A stretch of 64,000 nt of DNA from Leptotrichia wadei (GCF_007990545.2 NZ_AP019829.2:558001-622000), one strand, 5' to 3'; shown: positions 53,829 to 62,940, counted from the first letter of the stretch. Translations and numbers: made by a program. The notes: generated by a model not told the origin, from the sequence alone.

Positions 53829-54359
53829 ATGAAGGTTAAAATATTAATTTTATTAGGTATGCTTCTATTTGTAGTAAGTTGTGGAACTCATCCAGCACAA
53901 AAGGAATTTGAACGGCAAATGAAAGTAATACAGTCAGGAAATTTATCAAAATTTGGTAAAGCAAGTGGAGATGTAGTGGTTATTTTAAACCAATTTAGTA
54001 AAATGTATGGTGAAGGAATGAAAAAGATAACTTACAAAATTAATAAAGTTGAAGCAAAAGGAGATACAGCTACAATTAATGTTACCGTAAAGTCTCCAGA
54101 TATAACACCATATATTCCAGAACTTCAAAGTAGAATATCTCAAAAACTTTCAAAGGCTATGCCAAAAAATAACGAAGAATTACAAAATCAGATATCAGAA
54201 CTTGGAAAAGAATTTTTTAATGAAAAATTTAATAGCAAGGATTTGAAATATACAGAAAAAACTTTGGATGTTAAGTATGTAAAAAATGGAAAAGAATGGG
54301 AAATGAGCGATGAAAATGAAGAATTTTTTAAAATCTTAACTTTTGGGCTTATGAATTAG
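53829..54359 (+). CDS. Small lipoprotein of unknown function
   Basis: The signal ILILLGMLLFVVSCG ends in a lipobox with Cys at residue 18. The mature part is about 159 residues with helix then strands (KITYKINKVEAKGDTATINVTVKSPD). The layout of a helical start, a strand with GDTATINVTV and a C-terminal KNGKEWEM recalls DUF4878/DUF5105-type lipoproteins of an NTF2-like fold. I offer this as resemblance only. AGGAGG lies before the ATG and a TATGAT-type -10 about 35 bases upstream. It follows the mgtE pair but probably has its own transcript. Confidence 0.8.
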   Translation: MKVKILILLGMLLFVVSCGTHPAQKEFERQMKVIQSGNLSKFGKASGDVVVILNQFSKMYGEGMKKITYKINKVEAKGDTATINVTVKSPDITPYIPELQSRISQKLSKAMPKNNEELQNQISELGKEFFNEKFNSKDLKYTEKTLDVKYVKNGKEWEMSDENEEFFKILTFGLMN

Positions 54360-54366
54360 TTTAAAA

Positions 54367-54402
54367 AAAAGAAGTTACTTTGATTTGGATAACTTCTTTT
54401 TT
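54367..54402 (+). terminator. Terminator after the small lipoprotein gene
   Basis: GAAGTTA (54371-54377) and TAACTTC (54390-54396) form the stem, extended by flanking A/T pairs and followed by T. Confidence 0.88.
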
Positions 54403-54581
54403 ATTTTCTTTGCTTGTAAAATTATAGTAAGACGGATTTAAAACAGAATCCAAAAACCATGACTATTTTATTTTGATTCAAGTCCTAAATTTATATGATT
54501 TTTGATAGTTTAATTTTGAACGAGTTAGAGTATATTTTAAAAATAGAAAACGTATTGTTTATTTTCCATGTCAAACAAAAC

Positions 54582-55031
54582 CTATAACGAATTTTTAAAT
54601 ATCATAAACTCTCGAAGTTCATTTTCTTTAAGTGTATCTGGATGTTTTCTAAATTGAATTTTCCCAAGAGATTCTGTTATATCAAATTCTGATATAAAAT
54701 ATATATGCAATTCAAATTTTGTCTGTGTGCTGCAAATCCAAACTGTTCCTTTGGATAAATCTGTAAATGCATAACCGACGCTGCTGTTTTTATTCCATTT
54801 GAAAATCTGATTTTTGGGGACTGGAAGTTTTGACATTCTTCGGTTAAGTTCCTTGCTAACTATATTTTCACATGCATTAGTGCCAAAAACTATAGAAGAT
54901 GAAATTACAAAACAGATACCAATAACAAATATTCCAAGTTTTAAAAGAACTGGTGTTGATATACAGGCTAAAAAAATCAAAAATCTTGCTGTATAAGCTA
55001 ATTTTATATATTTATAATTTTTTATAATCAT
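54582..55031 (-). CDS. Membrane-anchored protein of unknown function, coupled to the J-protein gene
   Basis: No family is recognised. Two hydrophobic segments lie near the N-terminus (about 13-32 and 33-49, FLIFLACISTPVLL and IFVIGICFVISSSIVF). A soluble part of about 95 residues follows, with strands such as VGYAFTDLSKGTVWICS and FELHIYFISEFDI. The start codon overlaps the upstream stop (TAATG), so translation is likely coupled to the membrane J-protein gene. The pair suggests a shared task at the membrane, but nothing in the sequence names it. Confidence 0.75.
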   Translation of the reverse strand: MIIKNYKYIKLAYTARFLIFLACISTPVLLKLGIFVIGICFVISSSIVFGTNACENIVSKELNRRMSKLPVPKNQIFKWNKNSSVGYAFTDLSKGTVWICSTQTKFELHIYFISEFDITESLGKIQFRKHPDTLKENELREFMIFKNSL

Positions 55032-55774
55032 TATCCTTTTCTCCTTTGCATTAGATAATATTCTAATTGGTTATCTAGAAATTCCTTTACCATATTTAAT
55101 TCTTGAGTTTTAGCATTAGCAGTTTGATCCGAATTTCTATCTGGATGCACTTTTTTTATTTCCCTTCTGTATGCTTTTTTTATTACATCCTCATTTATTT
55201 CTCCATTTTTATCAATTTTTAAAACAGCAAGATATTCTTCAAATTTCTGAATAATTTCTCCATCATTTGTGCTTTGGTAATCAAAATTTGAATAGTCATT
55301 ATTTTTTCTTTCATATTGCTCCCTTGAGTATTCCTGTTGATGTCTATAGTATGAGTATTCTTGGGATTTTTCTTTCCAGTACTGTTTTTCCCTGTCCTGC
55401 TGCTTCTGATATTCTTCCTGATCTTTTCTTCTTCTTTCATATTCTTGATTCCTTGCACTTTCAAACCATTGCTCATATTTTTTGTAAATTTTTTTATTTT
55501 CTTCTCTTTCATTCAGAAGAATTCCCAAAATAAAATTCAAAAATTCTGGAATGGCTTTAAAAATCAGAAAAACTGCACAAGCAATTAGAACGTAAATAAG
55601 AACACCTAAGAGCCAGCTCCAGTTTCCAGCAAAAATAAAAGCAAGAAGAGCAAAAAATACTAAAATTGGCAATATTGTATAAAATCCTATAGCCATTATT
55701 GCCAATGAAATTAAACTGCATAATTCAGCAATTTCACTTAATATAAATTGTACTAATCTTATTAAGGTTTTCAC
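55031..55774 (-). CDS. Membrane-anchored J-domain protein
   Basis: The N-terminal third holds three hydrophobic segments (about 10-35, 35-55 and 58-85). A highly charged Glu/Lys/Arg/Gln-rich linker of about 90 residues follows. The C-terminal 75 residues form a J-domain: KIDKNGEINEDVIKKAYRREIKKVHPDRNSD carries the HPD tripeptide that stimulates DnaK ATPase. This inverted order (membrane part first, J-domain last) differs from DnaJ and is like DjlA-type or Sec63-type recruiters. Start is GTG with AGGAGG upstream. Length 247. It overlaps the next gene by one base. Confidence 0.85.
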   Translation of the reverse strand: MKTLIRLVQFILSEIAELCSLISLAIMAIGFYTILPILVFFALLAFIFAGNWSWLLGVLIYVLIACAVFLIFKAIPEFLNFILGILLNEREENKKIYKKYEQWFESARNQEYERRRKDQEEYQKQQDREKQYWKEKSQEYSYYRHQQEYSREQYERKNNDYSNFDYQSTNDGEIIQKFEEYLAVLKIDKNGEINEDVIKKAYRREIKKVHPDRNSDQTANAKTQELNMVKEFLDNQLEYYLMQRRKG

Positions 55775-55984
55775 TATTTACCTCCTTTTTAAAATTTCTC
55801 ATTTAAATAATAAATTAATAAATTTTATTCAATAAGTATTCAAAATTTCTTATTTTCAAATAAAAAATATTTTTAATTTTTAAATGAGATTTAGAATTAA
55901 TAAGAAACTCTTAAATTAATATCATTTTACTCAATTATAAATTAATTGTCAACTTTTTGTATTTTTTATAAATAGCGGAAAAAA

Positions 55985-56140
55985 ATGAGGTTGTCTCATA
56001 AGATAAATAAAATTCCCAAATCATAAATTTTATATATTTTACTATATTTATAAAGTCAATAAAAATAATATTTATTGATTTTTAAAATATATAATACTTA
56101 TGTTAGTAAAAATTATTTTTGAATTACGAGACACCCTCAT
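55985..56140. repeat. MITE-like element with 17-bp inverted ends
   Basis: ATGAGGTTGTCTCATAA (55985-56001) and the complement of TTACGAGACACCCTCAT (56124-56140) match at 15 of 17 positions. The 156-bp unit has no coding capacity and is AT-rich inside. GAGGxTGTCTC ends resemble those of IS elements common in this group. The rest of the 55775-56227 gap is AT-rich with a CAAGG palindrome. Confidence 0.6.
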
Positions 56141-56179
56141 CATATACTAAATCATGAATTTATTATAGATTTTTTTTAG

Positions 56180-56197
56180 CAAGGAGATGATTCCTTG
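56180..56197. repeat. Dispersed CAAGG palindrome, copy 4
   Basis: CAAGGAGATGATTCCTTG, preceded by AG and followed by TTACTAA, is a shorter variant of the repeat at 3332 and 9150. Confidence 0.5.
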
Positions 56198-56227
56198 TTA
56201 CTAAATAATTAAGTAAATGCAATAAAA

Positions 56228-57211
56228 TTAATATTTTGTAATTAAATAATCAAATGCTCCAAGAGCTGCTTTTGCCCCTTCTCCCATTGCAATGATTATT
56301 TGTTTTTGTTTGATATTTGTAACATCTCCTGCTGCGAAGATTCCTGCTGCGGAAGTTGAGTTGTTTTCAGGGTTGATTACGATTTCTCCAATTTTGTTTG
56401 TTTCAACTAAATCTTTTACAACTTCGCTTCTAGGTGATAATCCTACTTCCACGAACATTCCTTCCACATTTAATGTTTTTTCTTCTTCAGTTTCTCTGTT
56501 TTTGTAGATGATATTTTCTACAAATTCATTTCCGTTTACTTTAGTAGTTGCGGAATTTAAAATTACTTTTATGTTTGATTGCTCAGCCAATTTTTCCTGT
56601 AAAACTTTATCAGCCTTTAATTCAGGCATAAATTCGATTAATGTAACTGATTTTGCAATTCCAGATAGGTCAAGAGCCGCTTCAACACCTGAATTCCCAC
56701 CACCAATTACAGCAACATCCAGTCCTTTGTAGAAAGGCCCGTCACAAGTTGAGCAGTAATGAACCCCTTTTCCAACGTATTCGGCTTCTCCTGGAATATT
56801 AAGACTTCTTGGTTTTGCTCCAGTTGCTATAATAACAGTTTTCGATTTATAACTTTTTCCATCATCAGTTACTAAAATTTTATCTTTTCCATCTTCCTTT
56901 ATTTCTTTTACCAAATGTCCTTCTTTAAATGCAACTTCGTATTCCTTCAGATGTTTTTCCAAAGTTTGGGCAAATTTAGCTCCAGTAGTCGAGATAGTTC
57001 CAATAATATTTTCAATTTCATTTGTATCAAGAACTTGCCCTCCGATTTTCACACCAATCATCGCCACATTAAGCCCTTTTCTAGCTGCATAGATTGCCGC
57101 TGAGACAGCTGCAGGTCCAGAACCTACTACAGTTACATCGTAAAGTTTATTTTCATCAATTTTTGCCAGTTTCCCTTCATCTAAAGCCCCAAGATTTAAG
57201 CTAAAATCCAT
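56228..57211 (-). CDS. trxB: Thioredoxin reductase-like flavoprotein
   Basis: This FAD- and NADPH-binding disulfide reductase passes electrons to thioredoxin or a similar partner. The FAD loop is VTVVGSGPAAVSAAIYAARKG, the redox site is CSTCDGPF, the NADPH loop is VAVIGGGNSGVEAALDL, and the C-terminal FAD motif is GIFAAGDVTN. The N-terminus is about 28 residues longer than in E. coli TrxB, and details such as GVKIGGQVLDTNEIENIIG recall the AhpF C-terminal half, so the partner could be an AhpC-linked protein. Length 327. A strong promoter lies about 70 bases upstream. It is a single gene. Confidence 0.9.
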   Translation of the reverse strand: MDFSLNLGALDEGKLAKIDENKLYDVTVVGSGPAAVSAAIYAARKGLNVAMIGVKIGGQVLDTNEIENIIGTISTTGAKFAQTLEKHLKEYEVAFKEGHLVKEIKEDGKDKILVTDDGKSYKSKTVIIATGAKPRSLNIPGEAEYVGKGVHYCSTCDGPFYKGLDVAVIGGGNSGVEAALDLSGIAKSVTLIEFMPELKADKVLQEKLAEQSNIKVILNSATTKVNGNEFVENIIYKNRETEEEKTLNVEGMFVEVGLSPRSEVVKDLVETNKIGEIVINPENNSTSAAGIFAAGDVTNIKQKQIIIAMGEGAKAALGAFDYLITKY

Positions 57212-57277
57212 TTTTTATACCTCCAAATTTTATTTTTATTTATACAAATTTATTTAATTTTGTAATCATTACAATTT

Positions 57278-57306
57278 ATTTTAATATAAATTTTTAAAAT
57301 TGTCAA
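57278..57306 (-). promoter_or_regulatory. Promoter of the thioredoxin reductase gene
   Basis: On the minus strand TTGACA (plus 57301-57306), 17 bases and TAAAAT (plus 57278-57283). The rest of the 57212-57513 gap is AT-rich. Confidence 0.8.
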
Positions 57307-57454
57307 CATCTAAATTTTTAATTTGGTCCTGAAGAATAAATTTTTAAAGAAAATTCAATATCAGACTTGTTTGAAAACTATATGTATTTAGAATTTAATG
57401 AGAAAAATATAAAAATTTTGTCTATCAAAAATTATTTATATTTATCTGGAGATA

Positions 57455-57463
57455 TGCTATAAT
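57455..57463 (+). promoter_or_regulatory. Extended -10 promoter of rapZ
   Basis: TGC followed by TATAAT (57458-57463); no convincing -35 is visible. It lies about 50 bases before the rapZ start. Confidence 0.55.
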
Positions 57464-57513
57464 AATTTTAAGGGAAATTAGAGAAATAAAATTATTTTTA
57501 AAGAGGAATTTTT

Positions 57514-58389
57514 ATGGATAAAGTAAAAAAAGAACTGGTTATAATAACTGGGATGAGTGGAGCTGGAAAATCTGAGGCTATGAAATTTTTTGAAGATAGG
57601 GAATATTTTTGCATTGATAATTTTCCTATTAATTTGTTTCAATATTTGAATGAGATTTTTTTAAGCAGTGAAAAGAGAAATCAAGTGGCAATAGCGATAG
57701 ATGTTAGAAATCAGGAATTTATCGAGCAGTTGACAAAACAGCTGGAAATATTGGATAAAGAAGAAATTTCTCATACTATGATCTATTTGGATGCAAGAAC
57801 AGATGTTTTACTAAGTAGATATGAGCTTTCCAGAAGAAAGCACCCGTTAAATATGTATGACACTTTACTTGCCAATATAAAGGCGGAACGTAAAATTATA
57901 AAGGATTTTATGGTAAAAGCTGATTTGGTAATTGATACAAGCACATTGACAGTAAAAAAATTGCAGGAAGTTTTGGAAAAGGAATTTTCAGGACAAAGAA
58001 AAAAAATAAGCGTCAATTTAACTTCCTTTGGATTTAAATATGGAATTCCGCTGGATTTACATTTAATGTTTGATTTACGATTTTTACCAAATCCCTATTA
58101 TATCGACAATTTAAAAAGAAAAACTGGAAATCATAAGGAAGTACAGGATTATGTAATGGGACTTCCAGAAAGCCAGGAATTTTATAAAATGCTTTTAAAT
58201 ATGCTTTTGTATCTAATTCCAAAATATGAAAAGGAAGGAAAATCACATTTACGTATAGGAATAGGATGTTCAGGTGGACAGCATCGTTCAGCTACTTTTG
58301 TGAATAAACTTTACGATGATCTTTCACAAAAAATGGATTATCATATTGGAAAATTTCATAGAGAAGTAGGAGATAAAAAAGAAATTTAA
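57514..58389 (+). CDS. rapZ: RapZ/YvcJ nucleotide-binding protein
   Basis: In E. coli RapZ is the adaptor that steers RNase E to the GlmZ sRNA; in Firmicutes YvcJ binds nucleotides including UDP-sugars. Walker A is IITGMSGAGKSEAMKFFED, followed by the conserved EYFCIDNFPINL. The C-terminal domain has SFGFKYGIPLDLHLMFDLRFLPNPYY and IGIGCSGGQHRSATFVN. The 291 residues fit. It is a single gene here, without the usual yvcK and whiA neighbours. GAGGAA lies before the ATG. The hairpin of the following TnpB element acts as its terminator. Confidence 0.93.
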   Translation: MDKVKKELVIITGMSGAGKSEAMKFFEDREYFCIDNFPINLFQYLNEIFLSSEKRNQVAIAIDVRNQEFIEQLTKQLEILDKEEISHTMIYLDARTDVLLSRYELSRRKHPLNMYDTLLANIKAERKIIKDFMVKADLVIDTSTLTVKKLQEVLEKEFSGQRKKISVNLTSFGFKYGIPLDLHLMFDLRFLPNPYYIDNLKRKTGNHKEVQDYVMGLPESQEFYKMLLNMLLYLIPKYEKEGKSHLRIGIGCSGGQHRSATFVNKLYDDLSQKMDYHIGKFHREVGDKKEI

Positions 58390-58551
58390 CAAAAAGATAG
58401 CAAGAAGTCTCCAACTTCTATAAGTGGGAGATGAATTGCTTTTTTTGTAAAAAAATTGAAAAAAGGATACACCTATGATACAATTTTTGTGTAAAATATT
58501 GAAGAGAAGTCATTAAAAATAATATTCAAAATTAAAAGGAGGTGTAATTTT

Positions 58552-59649
58552 ATGAAATATAATTTAGCATTCAAATACAGAATTTATCCAAATAAAGAGC
58601 AGGAATTGTTGATAAACAAGACTTTTGGATGTGTTCGTTTTATTTACAATACAATTTTGTATACTGCGAATAAAATTTATGAAGAAACTGGAAAAAATAA
58701 AATAATTACACCTGCCAGTTTGAAAAGTGAAAATCAATTTTTAAAAGAAGTAGACAGTCTGGCACTTTCAAATGCTCAATTGAATGTAAAACGATCGTTT
58801 ACAAATTTTTTTCAGAAGAGAGCGAAGTTTCCAAAGTTCAAATCTAAAAAGAATAATGTTAAAAGTTACACGACAAATTGTGTGAATAATTCGATACGAA
58901 TTGAGGAAAACAAGTATTTAGTTTTGCCAAAATTGAAAAGAGTAAAATTAAAATATCATAGAGAAATACCGAAGGATTACAAGATAAAGTCAGTAACATT
59001 GACAAACAGTAATGGAAATTACTATGTTTCCATCTTGACAGAATTTGAAAAAGAAATTCAAAAAAATCCAAGTAATGATAAAGTGATTGGACTTGATTTT
59101 TCAATGTCTGAATTATTTGTCAGCTCTGAAAACCAAAGAGCTGATTATCCAAGATATTTTAGGATGCTGGAGAAAAAATTGAAGAAATTACAGAAATCAT
59201 TGTCAAGAAAAGTGAAATTTTCTAAAAATTGGTATAAGCAAAAAGCGAAAATATCAAAATTGCATGAATATATCAAAAATTGTCGAAGGGATTTTTTGCA
59301 TAAATTATCGAAAAAATTGTCTGAAGTGTATAATGCTGTGGTTGTTGAGGATTTGAATATGAGAGGAATAAGCCAGGCATTAAATTTTGGAAAAAGTGTA
59401 GGAGATAATGGATGGGGAATATTTTTGAGGATGCTTGAGTATAAGTTGATGTTTTTAGGGAAACAATTTTTGAAGATAGATAAATGGTTTCCGTCATCGA
59501 AAACTTGTAGTAGATGTGGAAATATTAAAGAAAAACTGAAATTATCAGAAAGAAGTTATAAATGTGAGTGCTGTGGGATTGGAATTGATAGAGATTACAA
59601 TGCGGCATTGAATATAAAAAACATTGGAAAAGCGATGTTGGAATATTAG
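58552..59649 (+). CDS. tnpB: TnpB RNA-guided nuclease
   Basis: TnpB proteins are RNA-guided DNA nucleases, ancestors of Cas12. The start KYNLAFKYRIYPNKEQELLINKTFGCVRFIYN is characteristic. RuvC residues are visible as Asp in VIGLDFSMSE (about 183), Glu in VVVEDLNMRG (about 264) and the Asp pair in GIDRDYNAALNI (346 and 348). The zinc finger is CSRCGNIKEKL with CECC. Length 365 is within the usual range, no frameshift is seen, and the catalytic residues are intact, so it may be active. AAAGGAGGTG precedes the ATG. Confidence 0.92.
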   Translation: MKYNLAFKYRIYPNKEQELLINKTFGCVRFIYNTILYTANKIYEETGKNKIITPASLKSENQFLKEVDSLALSNAQLNVKRSFTNFFQKRAKFPKFKSKKNNVKSYTTNCVNNSIRIEENKYLVLPKLKRVKLKYHREIPKDYKIKSVTLTNSNGNYYVSILTEFEKEIQKNPSNDKVIGLDFSMSELFVSSENQRADYPRYFRMLEKKLKKLQKSLSRKVKFSKNWYKQKAKISKLHEYIKNCRRDFLHKLSKKLSEVYNAVVVEDLNMRGISQALNFGKSVGDNGWGIFLRMLEYKLMFLGKQFLKIDKWFPSSKTCSRCGNIKEKLKLSERSYKCECCGIGIDRDYNAALNIKNIGKAMLEY

Positions 59650-59760
59650 GAAATAAAAAAACAGGGCAGGGATTGTCCGAAGAGCTTGGTAAATATATTT
59701 GGCTAGCAAAAGCAGATACTTCCCAAGAAGCTCCTGCTTCTAAAAACGGGAGTAGTTCAC
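59641..59760 (+). ncRNA. Candidate omega RNA scaffold of TnpB
   Basis: TnpB guide RNAs are derived from the 3' end of tnpB and the element's right end. This stretch is structured: CAGGGCAGGGATTGTCC, then GAGCTTGG able to pair with CCAAGAAGCTC, then the terminal hairpin ending TAGTTCAC. The guide would be the roughly 16-20 bases after 59760, beginning TTTATACAAATTGAAAG, which lie just upstream of uvrC. Confidence 0.6.
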
Positions 59761-59799
59761 TTTATACAAATTGAAAGAAAGAATAAAAAAAACACAAAA

Positions 59800-61620
59800 A
59801 TGGAAGAGGAAAGAAAATTAGAGAAGAAAATAAAATTAGAAAAAGAAATAAAATCACCAATTAAATATAAGGATATTCCCACAAATCCAGGGGTTTATTT
59901 GATGAAAAATGAACGTGGAAAGATTATTTATGTGGGTAAGGCGAAAAATTTACAAAATAGGGTAAAGTCCTATTTTACAAATGTAAATTCGCACAATCAG
60001 AAAACACTGGAATTGGTGAAGAATATTAGAGATATTGAGTTTTTCATTTGTAAATCAGAAGTTGAGGCACTTATTTTGGAAAATAACTTGATAAAAAAGA
60101 ATAAGCCTAAATACAACATTTTATTAAAGGATGAAAAAACTTATCCGTATATAAAGTTTACAAAGGAAAAATTTCCTAAAGTGGAAATTGTGAGAAGTAC
60201 GAAAAAATTAAATGACAATGCAGAATATTTTGGTCCTTATCCAATGGGAATATTTTTTGCAATGAAAACTTTGTTAAAAATATTTCCAATGAGAGATTGT
60301 AATCGAAATATGGAAAAAATAACAAGACCTTGCTTAAAATATTATATGAAAACTTGTCCCGCTCCTTGCCAGTATAAAAACATAGAAGAAGAATACAGTG
60401 CAAATGTAAAAAATTTTAAAGATTTTCTGAAAGGGCGTTCAGATAAGGTTATTGAAATGCTAGAAAGCAGAATGAAGAAGTTTAGTGATAATATGGAATT
60501 TGAACGTGCAATTAGTGAGCGTGAAAAATTGACTGTACTAAAAAAAATGCTGGAAATACAGATTATCGAATACAGCAAGGAAATTGACGAGGATGTGTTT
60601 GTATTTGAGGAAAAAAGAGAAAATGTGTTTTTATGTGTGCTGAACATTCGGGAAGGGAAGGTTATTAATAAAAATCACATAATAATTTCAATGGAAAGAA
60701 GTCAAGAGGAAAGCCTTTTTGAACGGTTAATCACTTCATATTATGAAAAAAGGAATATTCCAAAGCATATTATTTGTGACGAGAGATTTTTGCAAAGTGA
60801 GCATTTGATAAAGGAATGGGCAAAAATTGAAAAACATAAGGAGATAAAAATTTATTTTCCAAAGATAAATAGCCGAAGATTAAAGCTTCTGGAAATGGGT
60901 TATTTGAACTTGCGAGAAGAAGTGGATAAATACTATAGAAAACGGCGTTTGGTTCAAGAAGGGTTGCGTAATTTGAAAAAAGAACTGAGATTAAAAAGTC
61001 TGCCTTATAGAATAGAATGCTTTGATATTTCAAATATACAGGGAAAAGATGCAGTTGCAGCAATGACGGTGGCACTTGATGGAGAAACAGTTCCAAGGGA
61101 ATATAGACATTTTAAAATTACAGTAAAAGATACACCAGACGACTTCTTAATGATGAGGGAAGCATTGACACGGAGATATTCTAAAATAGAAAATGATAAA
61201 ATGCCCAATCTGATTTTAATTGATGGTGGAAAAGGTCAGCTTGGAGTAGCTGTGAATGTGCTTGAAAAACTTGGGAAAATAGAGTATACTGATGTGATTG
61301 GAATTGCAAAAAGAGAAGAGGAAATTTTTAAAAGTTATGAAAGTGAGCCGTATTTATTTGAAAAAACAGATGAAACATTGAAAATTTTGCAAAGATTGCG
61401 GGATGAAGCTCATAGGTTTGGAATTACACATCATAGAAAATTGAGAAGTAAGCGGAATGTCAAAAGTGCATTGGATGATATTTATGGAATTGGCCCGAAA
61501 CGGAAAAAGGAATTAATAAAAAAATTTGGATTAATAAAAAATATACGAAATGCAACACTTGCGGAACTGATGGAAATTGTACCAGAAAATATTGCTATTT
61601 CTATAAAGGAAAATTTATAA
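59800..61620 (+). CDS. uvrC: UvrABC system protein C
   Basis: UvrC makes both incisions in nucleotide excision repair. The N-terminal GIY-YIG domain reads PTNPGVYLMKNERGKIIYVGKAKNLQNRVKSYF. The UVR motif is around SDNMEFERAISEREKLTVLKKM, the RNase H-like C-terminal nuclease has IECFDISNIQGKDAVAAM and LILIDGGKGQLG, and the end is a helix-hairpin-helix (YGIGPKRKKELIKKFGLI). The 606 residues match. The start lies only 40 bases after the TnpB element, with no good Shine-Dalgarno and an unusual Glu/Lys-rich extension before the conserved part; the element may have replaced the original promoter. Confidence 0.94.
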   Translation: MEEERKLEKKIKLEKEIKSPIKYKDIPTNPGVYLMKNERGKIIYVGKAKNLQNRVKSYFTNVNSHNQKTLELVKNIRDIEFFICKSEVEALILENNLIKKNKPKYNILLKDEKTYPYIKFTKEKFPKVEIVRSTKKLNDNAEYFGPYPMGIFFAMKTLLKIFPMRDCNRNMEKITRPCLKYYMKTCPAPCQYKNIEEEYSANVKNFKDFLKGRSDKVIEMLESRMKKFSDNMEFERAISEREKLTVLKKMLEIQIIEYSKEIDEDVFVFEEKRENVFLCVLNIREGKVINKNHIIISMERSQEESLFERLITSYYEKRNIPKHIICDERFLQSEHLIKEWAKIEKHKEIKIYFPKINSRRLKLLEMGYLNLREEVDKYYRKRRLVQEGLRNLKKELRLKSLPYRIECFDISNIQGKDAVAAMTVALDGETVPREYRHFKITVKDTPDDFLMMREALTRRYSKIENDKMPNLILIDGGKGQLGVAVNVLEKLGKIEYTDVIGIAKREEEIFKSYESEPYLFEKTDETLKILQRLRDEAHRFGITHHRKLRSKRNVKSALDDIYGIGPKRKKELIKKFGLIKNIRNATLAELMEIVPENIAISIKENL

Positions 61621-61802
61621 AGTAAAAATAGAAAATTGTAAAAGTTAAAAATGGGATGATAACAGTATTTAAAGCAAGAAGTTAAAACTTTTTTTCAAAA
61701 AGTGAGAAGATTAAAAAATTAAAATTGAAAAATGCTGTATTAATAAGATTTTATGAATTTTTACAAATAGTTATGTAAAATAAAAGTATTAGGAGGAAAA
61801 AC

Positions 61803-62819
61803 TTGAAGAAATTAATAATGTTAATATTACTTGGGTGCAGTATGACAAGTTTTGCTCTTTTTGATAAAATAAAAAAGGAGATAAAATGGAGGGAAGAGGA
61901 AAAGCCGCGATTTAACCAGGTAAAAGTGACAATTGATGGAAAAGAAAAAATGCGTAAGGTCATTCCAGGACGTTATGAAATTAAATTATTTGAAATTACA
62001 TATCCGACAGATTTGTTTGGGAAAAATAGATTTTATAATGAGTTTAATGCTTTTTTGAAGAATATAAAAAAAGGAAAAAAGTATTCATTGCTTTTGGAAG
62101 ATAGATTTTATCAAGAAATGCAAGATATAAAAGTTGATCAATTATCAGAAGAGGAAAAAATATTGGAATTGCCAGCATCTTCATTGGATGAATATTACAG
62201 ACAGCAGATAATTGCAATGTCAAAAGAAGTTAATTTAACTGAATATGTGGGAACAGATCAGGAATATTTGAATAGACAAATTTATGTTCTTTATGAACTT
62301 TTGAATAAAACTGATTTTAATCCAAAAAACGTTTATTCTGAATTAGATAAGGAATTTTTAATTGAAGAATTAAAAAATAACCGTAAGGAAGTTGTAGAAA
62401 ACTTTGAAAAATCAAACGTTGAATTTTTTATAAAGGAAACCTATGAAAACTCAGGATTAAATAAATTTAAAGATGATTCAGTATATAAATTTGACAAAGA
62501 TATCTTAATTTCTGATAAACTGGAAGATCAGGCTGTATTGCCAGAACTTCAAAGAAACGTTTATTTGACAGGTTTTCCTAATGAAATTATTGAAGAACTT
62601 GCAAAAAATCAGTTAAAATTAAAAAGAACACCGTTACTTCTTGAAAATAGCGAATATCATGGGTATACTTATAATGAAAATAATACAGTAGTGTTTATAG
62701 GAGGAGAAAAGCCCAAATACTATTATAATGATTATAAAATAAACGTAGTTAAAAAGCCAATAGAAGTACTTAATTTGTTAAAAACAAGTTCAAATTATTA
62801 TGTATCAGACTTTTTTTAA
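61803..62819 (+). CDS. Exported protein of unknown function
   Basis: I recognise no family. The TTG start has AGGAGG 7 bases upstream. The signal is LIMLILLGCSMTSFA, with a cut likely after SFA; a Cys in the core is not in a clear lipobox. The mature part of about 320 residues is rich in Lys, Glu, Asn and Tyr, mixed helix and strand, with no repeats or membrane helices. Segments such as VTIDGKEKMRKVIPGRYEIKLFEI and TPLLLENSEYHGYTYNENNTVVFIGG suggest beta-rich ends. It lies downstream of uvrC after about 180 bases and is followed by repeat-rich DNA. Confidence 0.78.
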   Translation: MKKLIMLILLGCSMTSFALFDKIKKEIKWREEEKPRFNQVKVTIDGKEKMRKVIPGRYEIKLFEITYPTDLFGKNRFYNEFNAFLKNIKKGKKYSLLLEDRFYQEMQDIKVDQLSEEEKILELPASSLDEYYRQQIIAMSKEVNLTEYVGTDQEYLNRQIYVLYELLNKTDFNPKNVYSELDKEFLIEELKNNRKEVVENFEKSNVEFFIKETYENSGLNKFKDDSVYKFDKDILISDKLEDQAVLPELQRNVYLTGFPNEIIEELAKNQLKLKRTPLLLENSEYHGYTYNENNTVVFIGGEKPKYYYNDYKINVVKKPIEVLNLLKTSSNYYVSDFF

Positions 62820-62940
62820 AATTTTATTTTTGGTATAAAATATAAAATCCTAAATCATTCATCTAAAAGACTTTTTTATTTTAGGTTATTTTTATTAATA
62901 ATAGTTTTTTCTTTACTTTTTACTTTTTAACTTTTTTAAC

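Larger units (their letters stand above)
58400..59760 (+). mobile_element. IS200/IS605-group TnpB-only element
   Basis: The element carries tnpB without a Y1 transposase (IS1341-like). The left end has a hairpin, TCTCC-ACTT / AAGT-GGGAGA at about 58409-58433, followed by TTGC and T7, which also terminates rapZ. The right end is a hairpin with CTCCTG / CGGGAG followed by TAGTTCAC at 59760, the typical right end of these elements. The exact left boundary is uncertain. Confidence 0.75.
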
